Below, piece after piece: positions 22,205-34,700 of a stretch of DNA of 64,000 nucleotides. The translations under genes were made by a program, and so were the position numbers. The stretch is from Amyelois transitella. Its lineage: Eukaryota; Arthropoda; Insecta; Lepidoptera; Pyralidae. Every line of letters begins with the position of its first letter. Positions within the stretch are counted from its first letter, which is position 1. Where the stretch lies: assembly GCF_032362555.1 (NCBI RefSeq), contig NC_083529.1, positions 1,364,001 to 1,428,000 on the forward strand, written 5' to 3'. Below the pieces are notes generated by a model. It had not been told where the DNA came from, did no database searches, and saw nothing but the letters and a program-made list of their open reading frames with translations.

Positions 22205-22410
22205 GATATGTCCGTTATAGTTGGCATAAAAACAATATTAGCACACACAACGCAAAAAAACAATTTTCAACAAATTTTAACAACACTAATGTTTTCACTA
22301 CAGCATCCGAAAAGCGACTGAAGGTTATTAGCGTATTTTTTAAATTTCGAAGGGTGTCAGCATTGTATTCTGATTGGCTGGGATTGGAACTGAAACCGGC
22401 CAATGGGAGC
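22205..22410 (-). promoter_or_regulatory. Probable promoter and first UTR exon of the HLH3B-like gene
   Basis: On the minus strand there are three CCAAT-type boxes (plus-strand ATTGG at 22373-22377 and 22383-22387, CCAAT at 22400-22404). They are followed 55-85 bases later by an arthropod-type initiator, TTCAGTCG, whose A is at 22319. About 100 bases further is a possible donor GTTAGT near 22205. An acceptor next to the start codon at 20059 would pair with it. Inferred from position and motifs only. Confidence 0.4.
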
Positions 22411-22689
22411 TTTAGGGCGGAGTGTAGTAGGGATTTCCCTTTTGTTTTATTTCCATGAAACACTATTAAAGCTTATCAAGTACAGAGTATATTTTCAGTC
22501 TGTCTCATTTTTTGTTACTGAGTAAAAAAAATGAGGATATTCTAAATTTAAACTGTTTTTTTTTAATATTTTTGTTAGAACGCGTTTTCTTTCTCTGCCT
22601 ATGATTTTGGTTATTATTTTTTTGGATAGGATATTAGACGTGCTGCCATAATCAATCGACGATGATACGTTGATAGAACTCTTGAAATT

Positions 22690-22845
22690 TTATAGGAATA
22701 ACCGTTCTCCTACGAATAAACATTCGTACCTAGATGCGGAATGTGTGGATATGTGTGTGTGTGTAACTCTTTCACGCAAAAACTACTTTCATAAAATTTA
22801 TAGAGATTTAAAAGGTGGACGAAGTCGCCAAAATTTTTTTGAGTT
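22690..22845 (+). mobile_element. Degenerate HEL2-like fragment
   Basis: Keeps CTTTCACGCAAAAACTACT and GGACGAAGTCGC in the right order but the rest is diverged. Confidence 0.35.
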
Positions 22846-23019
22846 GATATGCCTACCTAGATAATACATTTCATGTCGCTAAGTATAACAATAAAAATAT
22901 ATAAGGGTAACCAAAAATAATCCCATGCAACATAAATTGTTGATAACGAAACATTACTTGCAAACATTTTTGTTCTTAATTTTACCGTACCTTGCATACC
23001 TACCAAATACATATTTATA

Positions 23020-23366
23020 CAGGATGTCTGGTAAATCGTGTAACATATTAATGAACATAGTAAATCATGAACACGCTTATTTTAAAAAAAATATAAAATC
23101 AACAAAATACTTAGTAGTTTAAAAGATAAAAATTGTGAACAAATTCTTCTAATGTTTGAACACCATACGCTCACTTCGCGCATCTAGCGAGACAGCTGTC
23201 GATTCGTTATTTGAATACGCGCCGCCCGCGTGATTTCCACTCTTCTTTTTTGGATAAATAGGACAATTTTAAACTCTCCATTTTTTTTTTTTTCTAATTA
23301 TTTATTATGAGTATCAGATACTGACTGCACCCTTTCAATATGTAACGTGATTTACCAAACACCCTG
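23020..23366. mobile_element. 347-bp MITE-like element with CAGGRTGT termini
   Basis: The left end CAGGATGTCTGGTAAATC matches, inverted, the right end GATTTACCAAACACCCTG, and similarity continues through an ACATATT block, giving about 30-base inverted ends. TATA flanks both sides, consistent with a TA or TATA duplication. The inside is AT-rich with one GC-rich patch near 23215 and no coding frame. Confidence 0.65.
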
Positions 23367-23369
23367 TAT

Positions 23370-26000
23370 AGACAAGATAGCCTTATCTTAAATTCTTTTC
23401 GCCCCGAAATAAAGTAATAATTGTAATCTTATTACTATAATAAAATTATCTTTATTTTGATAATCTCTTTACGATTGTTAGATGCACCTTAAGCGGCGCA
23501 GTAATATTTTATTTCCATTTTGACAAATCTAAATAACTACTAATGTAGGTATTTTTTTATTTGATATATTAATTAACTGGTCAAAAAATATAAATGTTTG
23601 CACAATTGTTTTTAGGCAAAAAATAATGAGAGGAATTTTTGTTTTATCATTTCATAGGATACTTTTTAGTTTACTGAAACTCAAATTTGCAATTATGTAC
23701 TGCTGCTAAATTTTGATTCACAGTTTTCACGAAAGTATTATTACGCTCATGGTAGGTAATATAGCTAGGTGTGTATAATATATATAGGTGTGTAATATAG
23801 CAGCATAATTATAAACAGTACTTTTATTATAATCTACAAACAGACAATTGGAAGTACACTAATCCAGTCTCGAGCCCGAATCTTCCCTCCCGCTATAACT
23901 TCAAGAAAACTAAACTGAAATAAAAAAAAAACTAATACCCCAATGGTTAATTTAATAGTCACATTCCGTCATATTCCAGTCAATTATTACTAATTACATT
24001 TGTATTTGATAAATGCGTATTTTCATTTGATAACAGCAGTAACGACGCGACACCATACAAACTCACACGTGTATTTTGATAGCAATTCTATTTATTTATA
24101 TCTGTTACCAATTCATACGTGCAGAAGAAAAAATATAAATTGACTCTTATTGCGATACAAATAAAGTTTAATAAATGTTTTTATGATTACACGTTTAAAG
24201 TGGTAAAAATTAAGATAGCGAATTAAAAACCCGTCAGTGTAGTTTAATTGCGTTGACAAAAGTGTTGTATTTAATTTAGTGGTGTGATCAAAGATTCGCG
24301 GTATTTTGGTGTCACGATCATCGCGGTATTTCTATTGTCATTGTGAATTTCGGTTTAAATTTGGAACTGGAGGTTAATCGGTATATTGATTTGTTTTTTT
24401 ATTTTTAATAGCTTTAACAAACCAGCATCATATAGGTAGATTCTTATATTGTGGAAAATTGGATGGAATTAAGATGTATGTTGCAAGTTATTTTTTTTTT
24501 CAAGTAAATAGTAAAAATGATAATTTTCAGCTGTTACATTCAATGTTGCAATTATAAAATCTCAAATATTACAAAAAATCTAGCATTTCAAAATTTCTAA
24601 TTTACCAAAAAACCGGTGTATTTTAATAAAACGGTTAAAAAATACAATATTCATTGGCGAGAGTCAAAAATAGAAAAACATTTTACCTATAAACAATCCT
24701 TTCTTTATTTTTTACCGCGGGGATGATTGAATCTGTGCAGTTTTTTAAAAGTACATTTCTATTCATCATCCGTTTTTTTTAATTACGAAACCTTAATAAT
24801 GTTCACATAAAACACGTGTGGAAATCGTGTTCTGTATATTTTATCGACAGTACCTACCAACATATGAGGACAAACTAGTTTGTTATGCTATGCAAATGTC
24901 GGGTAAATAATTATAAATCTTTATTTCTTATATTATAGACACAAAATTTTAAAACAGAACTTTTTAAACTACTTACAATCCTGTAAATAAATAACTACTT
25001 ACATACCTTTATTATCTTTTAATTTTTTAAAATACATAGGTAAGTGAAGAGTGACAAAATTCTTTCTTTCTTTCTTTTCTATATTATGGCTTCCACCGGA
25101 CTTTCGGTGATTCTGCAAATGTCATGGTTTGAAGAGACACAACTGACAAAATTATATTATGCTTTTGAATTCTTTGACAATCACCATAAGAGGTGTACTT
25201 TAACCATTTTATTTTAATTGGTGTAAATAAATAAATTTAAAAAAAGAGAAATAAATGACTGACTGATATATCAACGCCTTTTACGACATCCGTGGGAAAG
25301 AGATGGATTGGTCCTTTTCTTTTTTATAAGGGTGCCGGGAACCAAACGACATTCATTTGTTTATCCCTCTTGAAATTTTGTAGGTAACCTAAATTTAACA
25401 AGGTCACAGATTTTTTACACAAAAACACTTCCGTCTGACCTCCGCTAGACCAGAACCTAGCTTAGGTCAGGTTTTTTATTGTTCATTTGTCTTTACCTGT
25501 TTTTCCTAAGTCTTGGAGATACTTTAATTAAAATTTGGAATGGTTCTTTTATAGTCTAGTGAAAATCACAAGGCTAAAACAATGTATTAATTTATAAACC
25601 TATATATGTACATCAAGGAAAATAAAAATAAAACTTAAAATAAAGAGAAATTCAGTACAAGGGCAGTAATTATTTCTAGATGAATTTCTCCAAGCAGGAC
25701 AAACTAATAACCAATGTAACATTACTTAATGAAATTTATGCAAAAACTAGTCATTTCTATTTTGTATCGAAGACAATGATGTGGTGATTAAAGATCTCGC
25801 ACTGAAATGTGTATAAGGAAATATGTATATCATCATGTATCCTAAAAAAATCCTATTAAGTAAAAAAAACTTTTAACTATGTATAAAATATAATTTTGTA
25901 CCTTAGTACGTATTGATGTGACTGTTTGAAAAAAATTGTTGAAACTTATTATGTTGTGAATCTCAGGGGGTGTAGACGTAATTATACATATTATTGAGTT
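23370..26000. other. Intergenic, AT-rich, no coding exon seen
   Basis: A TCAGTG initiator-like motif at about 24235 is followed by a moderately GC-rich stretch (to about 24370) that could be a non-coding first exon. A SINE-A head fragment lies at 25274. Confidence 0.35.
25274..25352 (-). mobile_element. SINE-A head fragment
   Basis: CGCCTTTTACGACATCCGTG to GGGAACCAAACGACA. Confidence 0.6.
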
Positions 26001-26007
26001 AGTTTTT

Positions 26008-26048
26008 ACCGTAATCAGTGTAGGTACACACTCCACACTGATTACGGT
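26008..26048. repeat. Perfect 14-base hairpin
   Basis: ACCGTAATCAGTGT (26008-26021) and ACACTGATTACGGT (26035-26048) with a 13-base loop, in intergenic DNA with no recognised repeat around it. Confidence 0.85.
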
Positions 26049-26169
26049 CCTAAAACGACGTCAACTCAAGAGTTCACAAGTCTCACTCACTTAGTGCATA
26101 AATATTTCCCCCTTGGCTTTAAAATAGTTTTTTCTAGGTAATGTTATTGAAGTTAGAGTATTATTAGGG

Positions 26170-26402
26170 ACTAGCAGTGCCCGCGACTTCGTCCGCGTGG
26201 AATAGTTATTTTGGTCATCATTGAAGCCCTCAATGATGAATAATTTTCCCCTTTTTTTCACATTTTCCATTATTTCTTCGCTCTTAATAGTTGCAGCGTG
26301 ATGTTATATAGCCTAAAGCTCTTAATAAATGGTATTTTCGACGCAAAAAGAATTTTTCAATTCGGACCAGTAGTTCCTGAGATTAGCGCGTTCAAACAAA
26401 TA
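26170..26402 (-). mobile_element. HEL1, slightly truncated
   Basis: Begins with ACTAGCAGTGCCCGCGACTT and fades after GCGCGTTCAAACAAATAAT; the CTTTATAATATTAG end is missing. Confidence 0.65.
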
Positions 26403-26555
26403 ATATATAAATATGGAGTGTGAACGAGAGGAACATAAAAAGACCCATTGCATTTGTAAGTAACGTAATTGTATCGACTAAATAGTATTGAGAGTTATTG
26501 TTATTTTTAAATGTCACTATAGAGAATGTATTACAATTAAAACATTTAAAATTCA

Positions 26556-26791
26556 TAACATATAATCACGTCTATAACCCTTGCAGGGTAGACAGAGCTA
26601 ACAGTCATCAAAAGTCTGAAAGGCCACGTTCAGCTGTTTGGCTTAATGATAGAATTGAGATTCAAATAATGACAGGTTGCTAGCCCATCGCCTAAAAGGG
26701 GAATCCCATTGTATAAGCCTTTTACGACATCCATGGGAAAGAGATGGAGAGGTCCTATTCTTTTTTCTAATGGTGCCGGGATCCACACGGC
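26556..26791 (-). mobile_element. SINE-A
   Basis: ACATATAATCACGTCTATAA to GGGATCCACACGGCA, with a short internal deletion. Confidence 0.8.
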
Positions 26792-27058
26792 AACAAACAC
26801 ACAAAATCTTTTTGTCTTAAGCCTTTTTGGGTGAAAATAAGCATCGGGCCACGAAGAACTTATCAATATAAAGTGAAAAAGACAGACAAACACTCTAGTC
26901 TCGAGCTAGCCCCATTTCCTTGATAACGGCTGATAAGACGTTGATAATGATTGACTGACATCATATTGTGAGAATCATAAGCGTATTGTAATGAGAGAGT
27001 AAAGCGTTGACCCTTGGTCTTTTACGATACTACGTCTTTTTATTGACGATTGATATTA

Positions 27059-27341
27059 CCGTGTGGTTCCCGGCACCAATACAAAAAAGAATAGGACCAC
27101 TCCATCTCTTTCCTATGGATGTCGTAAAAGGCGACTAAGGTATAGGCTTACAAACTTGGGATTCTTTTTTAGGCGATGGGTTAGCAACCTGTCACTATTT
27201 GAATCTTAATTCTATACATATGATCACGTCTATATCCCTTGCGGGGTAAACAGAGCCAACAGTCTTGAAAACACTGAATGGCCACGTTAAGCTATTTGGC
27301 TTAATGATAGAATTGAGATTCAAATAGTGACAGGTTGCTAG
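27059..27341. mobile_element. Two SINE-A pieces joined head to tail in opposite orientation
   Basis: 27059-27215 is the 5' half in plus orientation; 27216-27341 is the 3' half in minus orientation. The shared GGTTAGCAACCTGTCACT region forms a stem of about 40 bases. Confidence 0.7.
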
Positions 27342-27593
27342 CCTAACGAGCTTAAAATAAAATCAGGAAATCTCTTCCAGCAGAGCCGAGATGGGATCTT
27401 TGTTTTTAAAAAGAGTTCTATGCCTCATTATTGTGTAAATCAATTTTGATATGGTTATTATGAAATGTGCTAGTCCTTAACGATTGTCTATGACTAATTT
27501 ATTTCTAGAAATCTTTGACGTCAGTCAATTTGTTTATTGTTCTTGCGTTACTCTCTCTCTCTCTCTCTCTCTCTAATATATAATATAATATAT

Positions 27594-27838
27594 ATAATAT
27601 ATACGGGACAAATTACACTGATTGAGTTAGCCTCGAAGTAAGTTCGAAACTTGTGTTACGAGATACTAACTCAACGATACTATATTTTATAATAAATACT
27701 TATATAGTATAGATAAACATCCAAGACCCAGGACAATCAGAAAAAGTTCTTTTCTCATCATGCCTTGACCGGGATTCGAACCCGGGACCTCCGGTGTCAC
27801 AGACAAGCGTACTACCGCTGAGCCACAGAGGCCGTCAG
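27594..27838 (-). mobile_element. SINE-C
   Basis: Tail ATATATACGGGACAAATTAC, head GCGTACTACCGCTGAGCCAC with the B-box GGGATTCGAACCCGGGACCT inverted. Confidence 0.8.
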
Positions 27839-28299
27839 TCATCTCTGTCTCATCCCTGCGAGTTCCCTGTTGCACCCTCTACCTAACTCTTTAGGGGCCC
27901 GGTTCATTTTGATCTTGCCCTATTTTATTCTATACTAGCTGTTGCCCGCAACTCCGTTAGCGTTTTATTGAAAATACGAAGGTTAAGGTAATTAAATTAA
28001 CTCAAATTTTCGTCATCCGTCAAATTATACTTAAAGTCAAAATATTTATACTTTTTTTTTACCTTTTTTAAATGTATTGATGATGATTTTTTTTTAAACT
28101 AAACTAACAACTATTTTTACAGGCTTAGCGTAATTCAAAAGTATCTAGCTTAATGTTACAAAAGGTTAATTTAATTATACCATGAAACAATTTATTTCAT
28201 TTGACCCCATTTTTGACAAAGTTCTCTGTCAGACCCAATGGTTGACTGGTAGATAATGCTTCTAGCATTAAGTCCGTCAATTGAGCTATACACTTGTAT

Positions 28300-28388
28300 T
28301 TTATACTTATCTTCACGTCTATGTCCCTTGCGTAGACAGAGCCAACAGTTTTGAAAAACTAAAAGGCCACGTTCAGCTGTTGGGCTTT
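28300..28388 (-). mobile_element. SINE-A tail fragment
   Basis: CTTCACGTCTATGTCCCTTG to CACGTTCAGCTGTTGGGCTT. Confidence 0.55.
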
Positions 28389-28730
28389 TTCATTGATTTA
28401 TGTATCTAGCTAGTAAAAATTAATTATATGAATTTTCATATACTCTAGGTGAAATCACAAGCATTGCACTATTTTATTGACTAGGTATATGTACCTACGT
28501 ATGTATGTATGTATGTACACAAATCAATGTTAACATAAAACATTTTATTCGTGGTTGTAATATCAAAATTCTTTAAATCTTTGAACACACCATTCAATGA
28601 AATAATATGTGCAGAAAGCTCAGATTTAAAACCATTACACGAAGACAGAAAGAATAATGTGATACAAAGTGACATAGTGCAAAAAAACAAAGACATAATT
28701 AACTCACTGTGATGTGTATATACTGTGACC

Positions 28731-31700
28731 ATGGATCCACAAGAATTAGTGCCATTGGAATGTAAGTATTTTTACTTATAGAATTGATAAAATCGGTCAA
28801 GTGCGTGTTGAGCCACGCGCATTGTAAGAAGATATCTAGACAAATTCTCCAAACTAGACGCATTACCTTTATAAGTTGCTAGTAGTTAGTCCCGATTGCA
28901 TCCTCGCCACTCTGGAGAGGAGCCCGGGGTATGCCTTTGACCATAGACCCTAAATTGGGTGAGTCAGGTTTTTACACGAAGCGACTCATTTTACCTTTGC
29001 AGGTAAACTTTAGCCATATTGGATCAATTAGGTTACATATCTAGTTGCCTGAATGTGCAGGTTTCCTCACGATGTTTTCTCTCTGTAAGAGCGTCGTTTA
29101 GTTTTCAAACTAATGTACTTCGAAAATGGTCATTGGTACAACGCCTAGGTGGGATTCGAACCTGTGCCCTTTCTGTGCTTAACGCATTTTAACCGCACCT
29201 AACAGATTCGAAAACCTCGCTCGTATAAGCTGCTAATGTATTTGAGAATAATTACTAATAATAAATGTATATTATGAGTTTCTACTTTTACAAATTTCAA
29301 ATTTTCTTTCTTGATTGCCTCTGTGCGCTTGGCTAGGTCAATGCAGGTCCCGGGTTCGAATCCCGACCCGGGCATAATCATAAACGTACTTTTTCTGATT
29401 GGCCCAGTTCAATCAGAAAAAGTTCTTGGATGTTTATCTAAGTATACCAAAGTATTCATTATAGGCTTACAAACTTGGGATTCTTTTCTAGGCGATGGGC
29501 TAGCAACCTGTCACTATTTGAATCTCAATTCTATCATTAAGCCAAATAGCTGAACGTGGCCATTCAGTCTTTTCAAGACTGTTGGCTCTGTCTACCCCGC
29601 AAGGGATATAGACGTGACCATATGTATGTATGTATTCATTATAAAAATATAGTTTCGTTGAATACATATAATTAGTATCTCGTAACGCAAGTCTTCAAAT
29701 TACTTCGAGGCTAACTAGATCCGTGTAATTAGTCCCGTAGGTATACAGGGTGACTTTTAATTCAACTGCATAAATTTAACTGTTAAGTGTACTCATCTAA
29801 AGGATATTTAAAAATGTTAAAAGAAAAATATCGGTTCATATTTCAGAATAGGCTCAAACAGCTCAGAAGCATGGGTATAGTCTATGTTTAAAAGGATGCA
29901 GTTGTTTTAAATGTCACCCAGTATATTTATGTTATATCATTTCCACAGCCGGCTTGCCCAGACCCCCAAGACCCACAGTGGGGCGTCACTGCAGCCGTAT
30001 CGCCTCTCAGTCCTGCATACGAGGTCCAATTAGGCTATGCCGAATGTTAGCCTTAATGATACTACTACCGTCTACTTTTATATTCGTACCTTTATACTTA
30101 AGGTAAGATATTGTTTAATTGTCTAGTGAATTGCGATTCGCGGCATCAATAAAAATAAAGAATACGACCACTCGTTCTCTTTACCATGGATGTCGTAAAA
30201 GGCGACTAAGGGATAGGCTTTTTTACTTGGGATTCTACTTTTACTTGTCACTTTTTAAATCCCAATTCTATCATCAAACCAAAAATCTGAATGTGACCAA
30301 AAAATGAAAAAAATGATTTTTTTTTTTAAGACTGTTTATTGTCTCTGTCTACCCCGCAAGGGATATAGACGTGACTATATGTATGTATTGTTGAATTCGT
30401 GCATACATACATATAATCACGTCTATATTCCTTGCGGGGCATAGTTTTAAGCATTTTATTAAACGTCAACCAATGTTGTGAAACCAAAAGATATGACAGT
30501 AGTCATGTTTGAAATGTTCCATAATAACATAACATAACATAAAATCACGCCTCTTTCCCGGAGGGGTAGGCAGAGACTACCTCTTTCCAGTTGCCACGAT
30601 CTCTGCATACTTCCTTCGCTTCATCCACATTCATAACACTCTTCATGCGAGCTCGGCGCTTTCGGGTATTCTTGACCATGTCCCATAATAATGAATTAAA
30701 AAAATAATTAATTTTAATTACTAATGTTTCAGATACCGTGTATTCTCCGGACAAATGTATCCCATGAGCATGACTGACATGAGACTGATTGACAGCAAAA
30801 TATCCACCACTTGGTGCCAGGTAGGTGTATACAGGTTCAAATCCCACCAAGGTCATGTAACAATGACTCTTCGGAATTATGCGGCCAACTGATGAAATAA
30901 GCAAAGATCAAAGACTTTTGATAAAGGAAAACTTACTATTTATTTAGACTTAATTATAATAACTAAAACAATGGCCTATAAGCCTAAGCCTATCCCATAG
31001 TCGCCTTTTACGACATCCGTGGGAAAGAGATGGAGTGGTCCTATTCTTTTTTGTAATGGTGCCGGGAACCACACGACACTATGGGATAGGCTTATAAACT
31101 TGGGATTCCTCTTTTAGGCGATGGGCTAGCAACTTGTCACTATTTGAATCTCAATTCCATCACAAAGCCAAACAGCTGAGCGTGGCCTATCAGTCTTTTC
31201 AAGACTGATGGCTCTGTTTACCCCGCTAGGGATATAGATGTGATCATATGCATGCACAATGGCACTGTAAAATATTTGAACATGGAAGAGAGGGCTTGAC
31301 AGGTAAGATCCGGAAGTGTGTATAAGTGCGTCTGCGTTTCTCTCAACATACATACATATGATCACGTCTATATCCCTTGCGGGTAGACAGAGCCAACAGT
31401 CTTAAAAAGACTGAATGGCCACGTTCAGCTATTTGGCTTAATGATAGAATTGAGATTTAAATAGTGACAAGTTGCTAGCCCGTCGCCTAAAAGAAGAATC
31501 CCTAGTTAAGCCTATCCCTTAGTCGCCTTTTACAACATCCATGGGAACGAGATGAAGTGGTCCTTTTTTTTATTGGTGCCGCGAACCACACGGTAAACTC
31601 TCAACACCAACAGCATATCACGTTAGATACCCAAATTCACTGATAGGTTGATAAAATGTCTGTTCAACAGTAACACTTAGAGCATGCAGGTAAATTATTA

Positions 31701-34700
31701 TCAGTTCATTGACGTCAATGTGTTGAACTTGTTTATGCTAGTAGCTTTGCTTCCATGAGAATTCCCGATTCCGTTCTCTCCTCTAGAATAGAATAGAATT
31801 ACTATACTACATACATTATAATCACGGCTATATCTCTTGAGGGGTAGACAGAGCCAACAGCCTTGAAAAGACTGATCGGCCACGTTCAGCTGTTTGGCTT
31901 AATGATAGAATTGAAATTCGAATAGTTTTAATTGTATGTTTAGATTAACTATACTTACACATTAAATTATATGTCCCGTATATATTTATTTATTTATTTA
32001 TTTACTTACACATAAAATTGTATAAAAACATACATACATATGGTCACGTCTATATCCCTTGCGGGATAGACAGAGCCAGCAGCCTTGAAAAAAATGATAA
32101 ACCACGTTCAGATATTTGACTTAATAATAGAATTGAGATTCAAATAGTGACAGGTTGCTAGCCCATCTCCTAAAAAAAATCCCAAGTCTGTAAGCCTATC
32201 CTTTAGTCGCCTTTTACGACTTCCATGGGAAAGAGATGGAGTGGTCCTATTCTTTTTTGTATTGTTGCCGGGAACCACACGGTTTTACGCTACATATACT
32301 TAATAGTAGTAGTAAGACCTTGTATCAAAATTAAGCAGCCATTTAACATATATAATTGACTAGCTGTGCCCGCGACTTCGTCCGCGTGGAATAGTTATTT
32401 CGGGCATCATATTTATTTTTGCAAACATCCTCCTCGGCTTTATCATTTATAGCTGCTAATTGTTATGCGACTTGCCGACGACTTGGCCCACATCATTACC
32501 CGCGACGGAACGGAGACCGTATATGAGATGAGAGGCCTTTGCCCAGTAGTGGGATCTTACAGGCTGATACTTTACTTTAAAATAGTAATATCTTCTAAGA
32601 TGTTCATTGAAATTAAGTGATATCAAAGACAGTTGTGTTTACAATTAAATACTCATAATCAACAACAATCTTAAAAGATAGACATAATCAGCGGTCAAGC
32701 GGTCACGCGTATTAGAAAGAACGCTGGTTCGCCGTATTAAATGTTTCGCTGCAAATTGCTTATAACGACTTTATCTCAAAACCTATTCGTCTGATTTATA
32801 GACTGTAAATGGCAATTTTAGTCTACATGAAAAGCCGAAAGTAATAAACATATTGATTTGGATAAGGATTAATACTGAATTAAAGAAAATTGGTTTCAAA
32901 ATAACTTATGTTTATAATGAAAAAATAATCTTAAAAAATGAACATAAAAGTGGTTATTGTAAGTAAACCTTAAGAGATAGATATATGCTCTCGCGGACTT
33001 TTTTGTGGCAAAAAATGAGTACTTCACATCTTTAGTACATTGTTTTAGTATATCTTTGTTGGTTTGCGCAGCGTTCGCGTGGAAAGCTCGCATATGGCCG
33101 ACTCATTCAACTTTCACCTGCATTGTTGACGTTTCCCGTAGGAAATTTGGGATAAAATGTAGCCTATAGCCTTCCTCGATAAATAGACTATCTAACAGTG
33201 AAAGAATTATTCAAATCGGTTCAGTAGTTTCTGAGATTAGCGCGTTTAAACAAACAAACAAACAAAACAAACTCTTCAGCTTTATAATATTAGTATAGAT
33301 AACATAGTATTGTTATAAAACTTGTGTTACGTACATAAAAAATATAAATAATAATTGAACTACCGCCGCCGACCGATAACAGTTATCTTAAGACTTTATC
33401 AATAAGCTGAAGGAGACGATATTTCTAAACATAATCACTACATACCTACATATATGAATAATGCCGGGAACCACACGGCACCAATAGATTAGTCGACATC
33501 CACGAGGAAAGAGATGTCTTTCCTCGTGTGTCGTAAAAGGCGACTAAGGGATAGGCTTATAAACTTGGGATTCTTCTTTTAGGCGATGGGCGAGCAACCT
33601 GTCACTAATTGAATCTCAATTCTATAATTAAGCCAAAATACTGAACGTGGCCAATCAGTCTTTTTTAAGACTTTTGGCTCTGTCTACCCCGCAAGGGATA
33701 TAAACGTGACTTAATATATGTATGTTTTCTTACAGAGGCAAGTGGTGCGATCCAATGCGACTTTCAACGCGTTCCTGGTCCCGGGACCTCCCGAGTTCAG
33801 CCAGGAATTGGTGCCTGTCAGCATGACGAGGGAACTGGAGTTAGAAGACGACATGAAGGAGTACTGGGGTTTCTACTTGTTGAAGGGATCCAGTGTGACC
33901 GTCTCCACCTGCGTCAGGTCAGTTCATCATCAGGATTTATCATGTTTTGTTAACAATCATTCAAAAACACGTATGTATAAGTGCGTCGGGAGTCGAATGG
34001 TTAAGATCTTACATACATATGGTCACGTCTATATCGCTTGCGGGGTAGACAGAGCCAACAGTCTTGAAAAGACAGAATGGCCACGTTCAGCTATTTGGCT
34101 TAATGATAGAATTGAGATTCAAATAGTGACAGGTTGCCAGCCCATCGCCTAAAAAAGAATCGCAATTTGGTAAGCATTTCTCTTAGTCGCCTTTTACGAC
34201 ATCTATTGGAAAGAGATGGAGTGGTCCTATTCTTTTTTGCATTGGTGCCGGGAACCACACGGCACTTTATGATCTTACCCTTCAAATAGGTGAGGATACA
34301 ACTAGGTTCATTTTGAAATCAGACTAAAAATTATAGAGATGCTAAATGTGGACGCAAATAAACAGCCGTCATCCAATTAACATATCCAATTTAATGATTG
34401 CTTTGTAAACAGATGTTTAATATGAGGATCGTAATAAAACGTAAAAATAAACAATTTGATTTGGACTATTTCCATATATTTACACGAAAAATTTATGAAT
34501 AACCAGCTGTGCCCGCGACTTCGTCCGCGTGGGCGTGGCCCATAATAGTTATTATGGGCATCATTGAAGCCCTCAAGGATGAATAATTTTCCCCGATTTT
34601 TCCACATTTTCCATTATTTCTTCGCTCCTAATAGTTGCAGCGTGATGATATATAGCCTAAAGCCTTCCTCGATAAATGGTCTATTTAACACAAAAATAAA

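Noticed and set aside
22215..22463. 82-residue minus-strand frame
   Set aside because: It overlaps the proposed promoter region and shows no domain or coding bias.
30119..30307. Extra coding exon for the APD-like gene between exons 2 and 3
   Set aside because: The frame lies in a diverged SINE-A, and exons 2 and 3 already join in phase across this interval.
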